Assembly (NCBI GenBank): GCA_030537815.1
Contig: JAUNVF010000011.1
Location: 1-48,762 of the forward strand
DNA from: Tissierellia bacterium
GTDB taxonomy: Bacteria; Bacillota; Clostridia; Tissierellales; Peptoniphilaceae
Direction of reading: 5' to 3'
DNA: 48,762 nucleotides
Below the pieces are notes generated by a model. The model saw only the letters and a program-made list of their open reading frames with translations, was not told where the DNA came from and did not search any database. A program made the position numbers and the translations under genes. Below, piece by piece: positions 1 to 8,018 of this stretch. The first letter of the stretch is position 1; every line of letters starts with the position of its first letter.

Positions 1-1
1 G

Positions 2-958
2 GAAGTAAAAGAAGAAACTACATATGAGCCTGTAGATCTTAGAGTTGCATATATGGCTAATATGGGTAGTGCATCATCTCTAGTTGCAGCCAAAGAGTAT
101 GGATATTTCGATAAATATGGATTAAATGTTGAATTATTTAAATTCTCAAATGGTCCGGACGAAATCTCGGCTATGGCATCGGGAGATATCGATATTTCTC
201 AGATAGGACATGGAGCGCATAAACTTTGTATCCAAGATAAGGCAGTTATATTCCAAATGGATGCTACATCACTTGCAGATATGGTAATGGGAAATACCGA
301 GCGTGGAGTTAGTACACTTGCAGATCTTAAAGGCAAAAAAATCGCTTCAACACTTGGTACATCTGCAGATATTATCTTGAAATTAGCTTTAGAAGATGCT
401 GGATTGACAGAAGACGATGTTGAAATCATAGAGATGGATCCGAATGGAGTTGTTCCTGCAATGGTATCAGGACAGATCGACGCATGTGCTACATGGTCGC
501 CAGGAACTGAAACTATTAAGGAAAAGATGGGCGACAAAGTCGTAGTTTTAGCTGATAACTCAACTTATCTTGACAAGGCTACATTCCCATCAAGCTTTAT
601 AACAACTAAAGATTATGCTGGCAAAAACCGCGATGTATTGGTTAGATTTGCCGCTGCGATTCAAGAAGCTCAAGATGATAGAAATAGCGATAAATTAGAA
701 GATATAGCTAAAAAAGTTGCTGCCTTAACTGAAATTGATGAATCAGTTATGTTAGTATCAATGAATGAAGGAAACTGGACTACTTCAGGTGCTACATTCT
801 TCAAGGATGCTTTAAAAGACGGCAGTGTTAAAAACTTCTATTTAAATCAGCAAAAATTATTCTTAGATGCGGGAGCGATAGATGAAGAAGTACCTGTAGA
901 GAATTATGTAATGCTTGACGTAATGGAAGAAGCTAATGAATTAGCTACTCAAGAGTAA
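2..958 (+). CDS. ABC transporter substrate-binding protein (SsuA/NMT1-like), 5' partial
   Basis: Reading frame is open from base 2, so the N-terminus and lipoprotein signal lie outside the window. The visible part is a periplasmic-binding-protein-like fold of the NMT1/SsuA/TauA type: it opens with a strand (LRVAYMANMGSA), then a 'YGYFDKYGLNVELFKFSNG' segment, which is the usual region where these proteins describe a ligand loop, and later 'LKGKKIASTLGTSADIIL' and 'GQIDACATWSPGT', both typical. Members bind sulfonates, taurine, nitrate or thiamin precursors and deliver them to a permease/ATPase pair. Permease and ATPase genes are not downstream and are presumably upstream. The ligand cannot be told from the sequence. 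A strong terminator follows, so it ends its own transcription unit. Confidence 0.85.
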   Translation, partial: EVKEETTYEPVDLRVAYMANMGSASSLVAAKEYGYFDKYGLNVELFKFSNGPDEISAMASGDIDISQIGHGAHKLCIQDKAVIFQMDATSLADMVMGNTERGVSTLADLKGKKIASTLGTSADIILKLALEDAGLTEDDVEIIEMDPNGVVPAMVSGQIDACATWSPGTETIKEKMGDKVVVLADNSTYLDKATFPSSFITTKDYAGKNRDVLVRFAAAIQEAQDDRNSDKLEDIAKKVAALTEIDESVMLVSMNEGNWTTSGATFFKDALKDGSVKNFYLNQQKLFLDAGAIDEEVPVENYVMLDVMEEANELATQE

Positions 959-998
959 CAAATAATATCAACTTGAAAATAGAAGATAATTAAATTAA

Positions 999-1023
999 GG
1001 GGGCAATTTGTCCCCTTTTTTTA
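999..1023 (+). terminator. Rho-independent terminator after the substrate-binding protein gene
   Basis: A 7-bp stem (GGGGGCA with TGTCCCC, one G-T pair) has a 3-nt ATT loop and is followed by seven T. It separates the transporter gene from the histidine kinase. Confidence 0.85.
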
Positions 1024-1038
1024 AAATCAATAAAACTT

Positions 1039-1047
1039 TGATATAAT
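1039..1047 (+). promoter_or_regulatory. Probable extended -10 promoter for the two-component/NagB-LarA cluster
   Basis: TGaTATAAT is an extended -10 element located about 40 bases before the kinase start and just after the preceding terminator. No good -35 is seen (the region 17 bases upstream is TTTTAA in the terminator T-tract). This fits the start of a new operon. Confidence 0.45.
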
Positions 1048-1087
1048 AATAGTATATTTGTGAATTACTATCGAGAAGAGGCTTGAT

Positions 1088-2587
1088 ATGCTGATTTTAT
1101 CCCTTATTGTAATGCTATTTACAAGTGCATACATCGTCTTTAGGCGCAGAGATGTCCTGAGCCTGTATTTACTTGCAACTTGCATTTCACTTATAATCAT
1201 GTTTACAGGAGTAATTACGAATGTAGCAAAAATTGGGGGACTAAGACAGGAGTCGATCAAGCTCTTATTTCTATCTCCTTCTATTCAAAAATATTTGAGA
1301 GATCTGCCGATCACATTGGGAAAGATAGGATTTGCCGTTGCAATAGGGAGATTCCTATTTCCTTATTTTCTAAATATGATAGCACTTGAATGTACCATGA
1401 TTCCTTTTTTAAGGCGAAATAAAAAAGTATTGGGATTTCTATTATTTATTCCACCTCTCTTATTTTTAATATACTATTTTCCAAATATATTTAGAATTGT
1501 AGTTAAGGGCAGATTTAAACTGCTCGTCTCGATGATATATATATCGAGAATTTGGATTCTAATATATATATTGGCTGCGATATCTGTGCTAATAATAGAA
1601 TATCGTTCGATTACCGTGTCGCATTTTAAAAAGGACTTTAGATATATAATATTCGGAACTATAGGATTGGCGGCTCTTTATGCATTATATGCAGTACAAG
1701 ATCCCGCTCAGATTTATAATATTTTTATAGAAGAATATATTTCTATCGCATCATTGACTTATATAAATTCGAAGTTGACCAGATTAGGATTTCTATTATT
1801 ATTGATATTCGTAGTATTTTTTCTGATATTGGGGAATTTTGGTCTTATAACTTACACGGCTTCAAATTATATTGAATACGAAAATGAGAGAAGATTAAAG
1901 AGGAAATTTAATAATCGATCACTTGGCGTTTCGGTATTTGCTCATTCTATGAAAAATCAATTGCTCGAGACTAAGGTATTAGACAAGAGAATTCGCAGGG
2001 AATTAAATAGGGATAAACCAGATATCGAGAAGGTAAAAGATATGGCTCTTCATCTCGAAGACAATCATAAAAATATGCTCAACCAACTCAATAGGCTCTA
2101 TAGTTCTCTTAGAGATGATACCGTAAAATTGGCATTTACAGATTTAAATCAAGTCGTGGAGGACGCATCAATAAAATATCAGGCTGAAAGCGGAGGAATC
2201 CCTATAGTTCTCGAATTATCTAAAGATATGAAGACGATAGGTGATTATGATAAATTATTAGATGGAGTATATAATTTGATTAAAAACTCTGAAGAGGCTC
2301 ATTCTACAAATGTAGTCATAAGAACCTATACTGAGCGCCTTTTTAATGTCATCGAGGTTTCTGATGATGGTTGTGGAATGAAGAAGAAAGAGATTAAGCA
2401 TATATTTGAACCATTTGAAACAAAAAAATCTACTTCAACAAATTGGGGATTAGGACTTTATTTTTTACATCATAATGTGAAAAAGCATTATGGTAGAATT
2501 CTCGTAAAGTCTAAGATTGGAGAAGGAACTACTATATCAATTTACTTGCCTAGATATTATCATGGAGGGAGAAAGGGAGAGCGCTGA
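1088..2587 (+). CDS. Membrane sensor histidine kinase
   Basis: The N-terminal half (about residues 1-260) is very hydrophobic, with roughly six or more membrane segments separated by short charged loops, so the sensing part is membrane-embedded. The cytoplasmic half has a phospho-acceptor-type box with H286 in FAHSMKNQLL, then a HATPase domain: N-box around LIKNSEEAH, G1 in VSDDGCGM, F-box in IFEPFETKKS and G2 in WGLGLYFLHHNVKKH. It should autophosphorylate and pass phosphate to the response regulator that starts 5 bases after its stop. A GAGAAGAGG site precedes the ATG. No HAMP, PAS or extracellular domain is visible, so the signal is unknown. Confidence 0.88.
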   Translation: MLILSLIVMLFTSAYIVFRRRDVLSLYLLATCISLIIMFTGVITNVAKIGGLRQESIKLLFLSPSIQKYLRDLPITLGKIGFAVAIGRFLFPYFLNMIALECTMIPFLRRNKKVLGFLLFIPPLLFLIYYFPNIFRIVVKGRFKLLVSMIYISRIWILIYILAAISVLIIEYRSITVSHFKKDFRYIIFGTIGLAALYALYAVQDPAQIYNIFIEEYISIASLTYINSKLTRLGFLLLLIFVVFFLILGNFGLITYTASNYIEYENERRLKRKFNNRSLGVSVFAHSMKNQLLETKVLDKRIRRELNRDKPDIEKVKDMALHLEDNHKNMLNQLNRLYSSLRDDTVKLAFTDLNQVVEDASIKYQAESGGIPIVLELSKDMKTIGDYDKLLDGVYNLIKNSEEAHSTNVVIRTYTERLFNVIEVSDDGCGMKKKEIKHIFEPFETKKSTSTNWGLGLYFLHHNVKKHYGRILVKSKIGEGTTISIYLPRYYHGGRKGER

Positions 2588-2592
2588 TACAG

Positions 2593-3276
2593 ATGATTAA
2601 AGTTTTGATAGCTGAAGATTTTCGCCTTTTACGTGAAGATTTAGCAGATACCCTTGAGGAATACGAAAATATCGATGTAGTTGGAGTTGCATCGAGTGGA
2701 TCGGAAGCCGTAGAGCTTGCAAGAAAGCAAAACCCCGATGTAATACTCATGGATATCGATATGGAAACTCCAACTGCAGGCATCGATGCGGCTAAGCTCA
2801 TAATAGATGAATTGCCCAAAACGCAGGTAATCTATCTCACTGCATATGAGGCTGATGATATTATAATCGATTCGATGGGAGTTGGAGCAGTAAATTATTT
2901 GGTAAAAGATGTAGATGAGGAAAAGCTGGTGCAAAAGATTGAGGATGCGTATAATAATCAGAATGTTCTTGAACCGGAAATCAACAGAACTCTGATGAAT
3001 GAATACGCTAGGCTTAGATATTCTGAACAAAGTTTGCTATTTTTCATAAATAATGTAGGTAAATTAACCCCTGCAGAATTTGAGATAGTAAAGATGGTCT
3101 TAGAGGGAAAGACGAATAAAGAGATTGCAAAGTCGAGATTTGTCGAACCGGTAACTATTAAAAGTCAGGTTAGGAGCATTTTAAATAAATTTGGATGCTC
3201 CAGAAAACATGAAATGGTTGAGATGATTAAAAATTTAAAATTAGAGTATCTGTTTTTTGAATCGAGGAGGATATAA
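2593..3276 (+). CDS. NarL/FixJ-type response regulator
   Basis: Residues 1-120 form a receiver domain: acidic pair in LIAEDFRLL, phospho-acceptor D54 in VILMDIDMETP, T in IYLTAYEA and K in NYLVKDVD. Residues about 160-220 carry a LuxR-type helix-turn-helix (LTPAEFEIVKMVLEGKTNKE, then VKSQVRSILNKFGC-like recognition region). It is the partner of the kinase directly upstream. Its stop shares the A of the start of the next gene, so the three enzymes that follow are probably co-transcribed; they are natural candidate targets, but this is inferred. Confidence 0.92.
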   Translation: MIKVLIAEDFRLLREDLADTLEEYENIDVVGVASSGSEAVELARKQNPDVILMDIDMETPTAGIDAAKLIIDELPKTQVIYLTAYEADDIIIDSMGVGAVNYLVKDVDEEKLVQKIEDAYNNQNVLEPEINRTLMNEYARLRYSEQSLLFFINNVGKLTPAEFEIVKMVLEGKTNKEIAKSRFVEPVTIKSQVRSILNKFGCSRKHEMVEMIKNLKLEYLFFESRRI

Positions 3277-4076
3277 TGGATTATTTTAAAAAGACTAGGG
3301 AAGATCTGATATCGCAAAATTATGTAAAAGTTGAGATTGGAAATGTTTTTGAGAAGATGGCCGATGCCATGATTGAAGAAATCAATAAAAATAATGAGAA
3401 TAATGAGAATACTGTATTCATAATTCCCGTCGGACCCACCGGACAGTATCCGGTATTTGTAAAAAGATTAAATGCAGAAGAAATATCACTGAAAAATACT
3501 TATTTTATCAATATGGATGAATATATGGCAAATGAAACAGATTTGATTTCTCCTGATGATAAATTATCTTTTGTCAAATTTATGAATGAAGAATTTTATG
3601 ACAAGATAGATGAAAAATTGAGACCTGATGAGGATCATAGGATATTTCCACAACCGGAAAATCCTGATGCTATAGGGGAACTCATTGATAAGCTCGGTGG
3701 AGTCGATATTTGCTTTGGCGGAATTGGCATTACTGGACATGTGGCTTTCAACGAACCATGCGATATGCCAGTCGAAGAATTTAAAAATCTAAAAACAAGA
3801 GTGATAGAGATAGGATCTGACACGAGAGTTGTAAATTCTATCGGAGCATTAGGTGGAGCGATAATTAGGATGCCCAAATATGCTATAAGTTTGGGATTTA
3901 AAGAGATATTTGGCGCAAAAAAAGTCATTTTAGGAGTTTTCAGAGATTGGCATAGGGCTGTCGCAAGACAAGTGATATATCGCGAGATAAGCTCTCAATT
4001 TCCGGCTACGATATTGAGGGAGCATCCCGACTTTACCTTAATTATTGATGAAAATGCTGCTAAATGTCCATATTAG
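3276..4076 (+). CDS. Divergent glucosamine-6-phosphate deaminase/isomerase-family protein
   Basis: NagB-fold protein of 266 residues, normal length for the family. It keeps the PTG phosphate-loop region (PVGPTGQYP), the active-site 'NMDEYM' segment (D equivalent to E. coli D72), the 'GHVAFNEP' segment (H155 and the E after it) and 'DTRVVNS'. However the residue equivalent to D141 of E. coli NagB is T153 (GIGITGH instead of GNDGH), and the GSQKA segment containing K208 is replaced by FRDWHRAV. So the fold is clear and the classical ring-opening triad is incomplete. Substrate is probably a phosphorylated sugar, but GlcN6P deamination should not be assumed. It is translationally linked to the response regulator before it and followed 8 bases later by the TIM-like gene. 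Confidence 0.75.
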   Translation: MDYFKKTREDLISQNYVKVEIGNVFEKMADAMIEEINKNNENNENTVFIIPVGPTGQYPVFVKRLNAEEISLKNTYFINMDEYMANETDLISPDDKLSFVKFMNEEFYDKIDEKLRPDEDHRIFPQPENPDAIGELIDKLGGVDICFGGIGITGHVAFNEPCDMPVEEFKNLKTRVIEIGSDTRVVNSIGALGGAIIRMPKYAISLGFKEIFGAKKVILGVFRDWHRAVARQVIYREISSQFPATILREHPDFTLIIDENAAKCPY

Positions 4077-4084
4077 GAGGAAAA

Positions 4085-4909
4085 ATGAAAAAGATTTACG
4101 TTAATTTAAAGAGATTTGATGTCCCAAAAGAGGCCGGTGGAGTTAACAGCTTTGCGCCGATGGATTCATGGGCGAGAGAAATTGTAGAGCAGACTGAAGC
4201 CGAACTAAAAAAGATTGATGGAGCTGAATTTACTTTTTTCTTTCCGGAGCTTCATGTATTAAATGCCAAGAAGGCGAGCGAGGATATAATTAATATAGGC
4301 TGTCAGGGAGTCTATATGGAAGATGTTGAAACTGGTAAAAATTTTGGAGCATTTACTTCTCTTTCTCCAGCAAAAGCCATGAAATATGCAGGTGCGAGCC
4401 AGGTTATAATCGGTCATTGCGAAGAGAGAAAGGCAAAAGAGAAATTGATAAAGAGAGCCGGTGGTGATCTCGGCATAGTTAATGAAATATTAAATGAAGA
4501 AATAAAAGCTGCATTAAATAATGATATGAAAGTTTTATACTGCATTGGTGAAAAAGATTATGAGCAGGATAGATTTCAGGAAGTTTTAAGGGCGCAATTA
4601 GAGATCGGACTAAAAGATTGCGACCTTTCAAAGATTACAATCGCATATGAGCCGGTTTGGGCGATAGGACCAGGCAAAACTCCACCTGACAAGGAATATA
4701 TTACAAAGATCGCAAGATATATCAAGAGCGTATTTGATCTAGATGTCGTGTATGGCGGAGGATTAAAATCAGATAATGCAGAGATGCTATCAGAGATAGA
4801 AGAGATTTCAGGAGGATTGATAGCTTTGACGAGATTTAGCGGAGATATCGGTTTTTATCCTGACGAATATATAGAAATAGTTGAAAAATATCTAAACAGG
4901 AGGCAATAA
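4085..4909 (+). CDS. Divergent triosephosphate isomerase-like protein
   Basis: A TIM-barrel of 274 residues. The three catalytic residues of triosephosphate isomerase are in place: K9 in VNLKRFD, H111 in IIGHCEERK and E189 in IAYEPVWAIGPGKTP. The usual GHSERR has become GHCEERK and the C-terminal phosphate-binding VGGASL is replaced by ALTRFSG, so the substrate may be a different ketose/aldose phosphate. Start chosen at 4085 because TAGGAGGAAAA stands just before it; an in-frame ATG 21 bases upstream overlaps the previous gene and lacks a site. It lies between NagB-like and LarA-like genes, in a cluster with no other glycolytic gene, which argues for a role outside central glycolysis. Confidence 0.78.
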   Translation: MKKIYVNLKRFDVPKEAGGVNSFAPMDSWAREIVEQTEAELKKIDGAEFTFFFPELHVLNAKKASEDIINIGCQGVYMEDVETGKNFGAFTSLSPAKAMKYAGASQVIIGHCEERKAKEKLIKRAGGDLGIVNEILNEEIKAALNNDMKVLYCIGEKDYEQDRFQEVLRAQLEIGLKDCDLSKITIAYEPVWAIGPGKTPPDKEYITKIARYIKSVFDLDVVYGGGLKSDNAEMLSEIEEISGGLIALTRFSGDIGFYPDEYIEIVEKYLNRRQ

Positions 4910-6351
4910 TGAAATTAGAATTTGAATATGGTGAAGGCATGATGTCGGGAGAATTCCCGGACAATACGGATGTTTTTGTGCCGGGGGAGACTGTGAAAGA
5001 CCCGGATCATCTACCTGAGGACTCGCTCTATGAAGAGACTTTGAAATCTATTAGAAACCCAATAGGAATGAAGCCTTTAGCAGAATACGCTTTTGAAGGA
5101 GCTAAGGTAACCATTATATTCCCGGACAGGGTCAAGGGTGGCGAACAGGAAACATCGCATAGGAAGGTGGCCATAAAGACCTGCCTAAAAGAATTATTTG
5201 AAAATGGCGTAAAAAAAGAAGATGTGCTATTAATCTGTTCAAATGGACTACATTCTAAAAACACTGAAAAAGAAATCAAAGGAATATTAGGAGAAGAATT
5301 ATTTCACGACTATTATTCACAAATTATAAATCATGATTCTGAAGATTATGATAATTTAGTGGATCTCGGTAAAACGCAAAGAGGAGATCCCGTCATAATG
5401 AATAAATACGTCTATGAATCGGATATCGCCATACTGATCGGTCATACTCAGGGGAATCCCTATGGTGGATATAGCGGAGGGTATAAGCATTGCTCTACCG
5501 GAATTACACATTGGAAGTCGATAGCGAGTCATCATGTTCCAAAAGTAATGCATAGGGGTGATTTTACGCCTGTCAGTAATCATTCTCTCATGAGAACTAA
5601 ATTTGACGAAATCGGGATGCATATGGAAGAAAAAATGGGCAAGAAATTCTTTATGTGCGATGCGGTTTTGGACAGTAAATCCAGACAGATTCAAATTTTT
5701 TCAGGATATGGAAAAGAATTACAACCTCTGAGTTGGAAAGTCGCCGATGAGAGGACTTATGTTTATTGGGCAGATAAAAAATACGATATAATGGTATTTG
5801 GGATGCCGAGATTTTTCCATTATGGAAATGGAATGGGGACGAATCCAATTATGTTGATGCAGGCGATATCAGCACAGGTAATAAGGCATAAGAGGATTAT
5901 GAAAGAAAATTGCGTCATGATATTTTCATCTATTTGCGACGGTTTTTTCAATGATGAATTATGGCCTTATTTGCCGGAGCTTTACGATAAATTCCAAACT
6001 GATTATCATAATATATTGCCGGATATGAACAGATATGGCGAATATTATGCCAGAAAAAAAGAATATATAGATAAGTATCGATTTGCAAATGCATTTCACC
6101 CATTCCATGCTTTTTCAATGATGAGTTGTGGTCATATCGCCGAGATGAATACCTCTGCAATATATATGGTCGGCGCAAAAGAACCGGGTTTTGCTAGAGG
6201 TATGGGGCTTAAAACTCGAGCTACATTTGAGGAAGCTTTAAAAGATGCAAAGAGGATAGTGGGAGATGATCCAAATATATTGGCATTGCCAAGGACATTT
6301 AAGACGACAGCAGTCCATCTATGTATGAAAGATGAAAAAACTGTAAAATAA
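4909..6351 (+). CDS. LarA-family (nickel-pincer racemase/epimerase) homologue
   Basis: 480 residues, longer than Lactiplantibacillus plantarum LarA (about 424). From memory of that protein, K193 (in SGGYK) matches K184 that is covalently bound to the nickel-pincer cofactor, H209 matches nickel ligand H200, and H115 (SNGLHSK) matches catalytic H108. The position of catalytic H174 is N183, and a different H (H179, in IGHTQG) stands four residues before it. D in IFPDRVKG matches D72, while R75 is K. This is a LarA homologue of unknown substrate, plausibly a 2-hydroxyacid or aldonate. AACAGGAGGCAATA precedes the start. No larB/larC/larE cofactor genes are in the window. Confidence 0.8.
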   Translation: MKLEFEYGEGMMSGEFPDNTDVFVPGETVKDPDHLPEDSLYEETLKSIRNPIGMKPLAEYAFEGAKVTIIFPDRVKGGEQETSHRKVAIKTCLKELFENGVKKEDVLLICSNGLHSKNTEKEIKGILGEELFHDYYSQIINHDSEDYDNLVDLGKTQRGDPVIMNKYVYESDIAILIGHTQGNPYGGYSGGYKHCSTGITHWKSIASHHVPKVMHRGDFTPVSNHSLMRTKFDEIGMHMEEKMGKKFFMCDAVLDSKSRQIQIFSGYGKELQPLSWKVADERTYVYWADKKYDIMVFGMPRFFHYGNGMGTNPIMLMQAISAQVIRHKRIMKENCVMIFSSICDGFFNDELWPYLPELYDKFQTDYHNILPDMNRYGEYYARKKEYIDKYRFANAFHPFHAFSMMSCGHIAEMNTSAIYMVGAKEPGFARGMGLKTRATFEEALKDAKRIVGDDPNILALPRTFKTTAVHLCMKDEKTVK

Positions 6352-6369
6352 ATATAAAGGTGAGCAGTT

Positions 6370-6927
6370 ATGAAAAAAGTAAGTCTATTAAATTTATTTA
6401 TTACATTTTTAAAAATAAATACATTTACTTTTGGCGGAGGCTATACCATAGTTCCCGTTATCAGAAATGAATATGTTCTAAAAAAGAAAATGATATCGGA
6501 CGAGGATATGCTCAATCTGATTGCAATTTCTCAATCAGGCCCCGGTGCAATGGCGGTAAATGCTTCGATACTGACGGGGTACAAACTCGCTGGGAAAATG
6601 GGCGCCATAGTATGCGTCGCAGCTTCTGTACTGCCACCTCTGATTATAATCAGTATAGTATCGATGTTTTATCAGGCATTCTCGACTAATTTTTGGGTTA
6701 AATCAGCATTGTCAGGAATGAGTGGCGTGATTTCAGCTGTATTATTGATTACCACTTATCAGATGGGTAAAAAGGCATTGTCGAGATATAGATTATTTTC
6801 AGCTCTACTAATGGTCGGGGCATTTGCAGCATCATATTTCTTTAAGATCCATACCGGGATTATAATTTTATTTACAGGAGTAGTGGGAATGGTAACTTTT
6901 CACTTCGTGAAGGAAGGTGAATTCTAA
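6370..6927 (+). CDS. CHR-family transporter subunit (chromate transporter family), first of pair
   Basis: 185 residues with the CHR signature: FGGGYTIVPVIRNE near the N-terminus and ISQSGPGAMAVNASILTG around residues 55-75, then three to four hydrophobic segments. It is a short, single-CHR-domain protein; such proteins work as pairs with opposite topology. It follows the LarA-like gene by 18 bases and overlaps the next gene at the stop/start. Family members are named for chromate export, but most anaerobes that carry them have no obvious chromate exposure, so the real anion is unknown. The context suggests export or uptake linked to the enzymes upstream (inference). Confidence 0.85.
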   Translation: MKKVSLLNLFITFLKINTFTFGGGYTIVPVIRNEYVLKKKMISDEDMLNLIAISQSGPGAMAVNASILTGYKLAGKMGAIVCVAASVLPPLIIISIVSMFYQAFSTNFWVKSALSGMSGVISAVLLITTYQMGKKALSRYRLFSALLMVGAFAASYFFKIHTGIIILFTGVVGMVTFHFVKEGEF

Positions 6928-7475
6928 TGCTATTAAAATTATATTTCACCTTTTTACAGGTAGGAGTATTTTCTTTTGGAGGAGGATATGCAGCACTGCC
7001 ATTTATTCAGAATTTAATCGTCGAGAGAAATGGTTGGCTTACATTGAGTGAGATGACTGATGTGATTTCTATCTCTCAGATGACTCCCGGTCCAATAGCC
7101 ATAAATGCAGCTACATTTGTCGGCACAAAGATAATGGGGGTTCCAGGTGCGATAATAGCAACTCTTGGAGTTGTAACGCCTCAATTTATAATAATGATGA
7201 TATTATCGAAATTTATATTCAGCAGCGGGCGAATAAGAGTGCTTGAGAATATTTTAAAAGGCTTGAAACCCGCTGTGGTCGGATTGATTTCAATAGCAAC
7301 TCTGACGATGATAGTAGAGTCTATTTTAGGGGGAGAGTACGGTTTTAATTCAGTACAGATAGTTCCACTAATTTGCTTTGCAGTTGGTTTCGTCCTCTAT
7401 ATAAAAGGAGTCGACTTAATAAAACTGATAGTATTGGGTGCCGTTATGGGCATAGGATTACATTTAATATTTTAA
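6927..7475 (+). CDS. CHR-family transporter subunit, second of pair
   Basis: 182 residues and clearly homologous to the protein before it: FSFGGGYAALPFIQNLIV, then ISISQMTPGPIAINAATFVG, then hydrophobic segments. Its ATG overlaps the stop of the first subunit (TAATG), so the pair is almost certainly translationally coupled and forms a heterodimer. A good terminator starts right behind the stop, so this is the last gene of the operon that begins with the histidine kinase. Its substrate is unknown. Confidence 0.85.
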   Translation: MLLKLYFTFLQVGVFSFGGGYAALPFIQNLIVERNGWLTLSEMTDVISISQMTPGPIAINAATFVGTKIMGVPGAIIATLGVVTPQFIIMMILSKFIFSSGRIRVLENILKGLKPAVVGLISIATLTMIVESILGGEYGFNSVQIVPLICFAVGFVLYIKGVDLIKLIVLGAVMGIGLHLIF

Positions 7476-7478
7476 TAT

Positions 7479-7520
7479 AAAACTTGCCACAGGATTCATA
7501 TCCCATGGCAAGTTTTCTTT
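7479..7520 (+). terminator. Rho-independent terminator ending the kinase-to-CHR operon
   Basis: An 11-bp perfect stem (AAAACTTGCCA with TGGCAAGTTTT) encloses a 16-nt loop and is followed by a T-rich tail. Confidence 0.85.
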
Positions 7521-8018
7521 TTATATTTTTTCTAATGGATTTTTAAATAAATAACTTGAATTTATATAGATAAATGGTTTTGAATAATCTAATTTATAAA
7601 AATAAATTATTTTATTAATAATTATATTAGAAATATATTTATTAATAAAGCCGATAGCAATAATGATGGCGACTATCATTTGAAATGAGCATATTTATGC
7701 ATGGAATTAAAGAAAAATCATTTTTTCATTAAAAATTATAGACAATTAAATAACTACAATAATTTGTTTTATACAGTAATAGAAGATATATATAGATTAG
7801 ATTATTTGATGACTTATGGCATGAGTAGCAGTGAATTCACAAAAAAGATTTGGTTTATAATAGCAAAAAGACAATAGAATAACGTGAAAAAAATTATAAA
7901 AAATACTGGAAAAAAAACGATATCAATGTTATAATTATACATAGTTTAGTAGCTATCCTAATGGACAGTCTAAACCGATACACTTTTATATAAAATATAT
8001 TTGAGGAGATGATTTGTA
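7521..8018. other. AT-rich intergenic stretch before adh
   Basis: About 500 bases with no recognised gene. It contains one small open frame on the + strand (reported separately) and a possible -10 box TATAAT at 7930-7935 without a convincing -35. The last 20 bases hold the GAGGAGATG ribosome-binding region of adh. Nothing else is recognisable. Confidence 0.5.
7701..7877 (+). CDS. Possible small protein of 58 residues (uncertain)
   Basis: An open frame starting at ATG 7701 encodes 58 residues rich in N, Y, I and K (MELKKNHFFIKNYRQLNN at the start, ending IIAKRQ). The frame is closed just upstream by TGA, so no longer start exists. No Shine-Dalgarno site is visible, which weighs against it. 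On the other side, the residue composition is protein-like (aromatic and charged residues mixed, with segments such as VIEDIYRLDYLMTYG) and the frame has no stop over 174 bases in very AT-rich DNA. I do not recognise a family. It could be a real small gene, a decayed gene fragment, or chance. Confidence 0.25.
   Translation: MELKKNHFFIKNYRQLNNYNNLFYTVIEDIYRLDYLMTYGMSSSEFTKKIWFIIAKRQ

Noticed and set aside
3635..3928. Antisense open frames over nagB-like, gcv, clp and typA genes
   Set aside because: They mirror strongly conserved coding sequence, lack ribosome-binding sites, and have serine/proline/isoleucine-rich translations typical of reverse-strand shadows.
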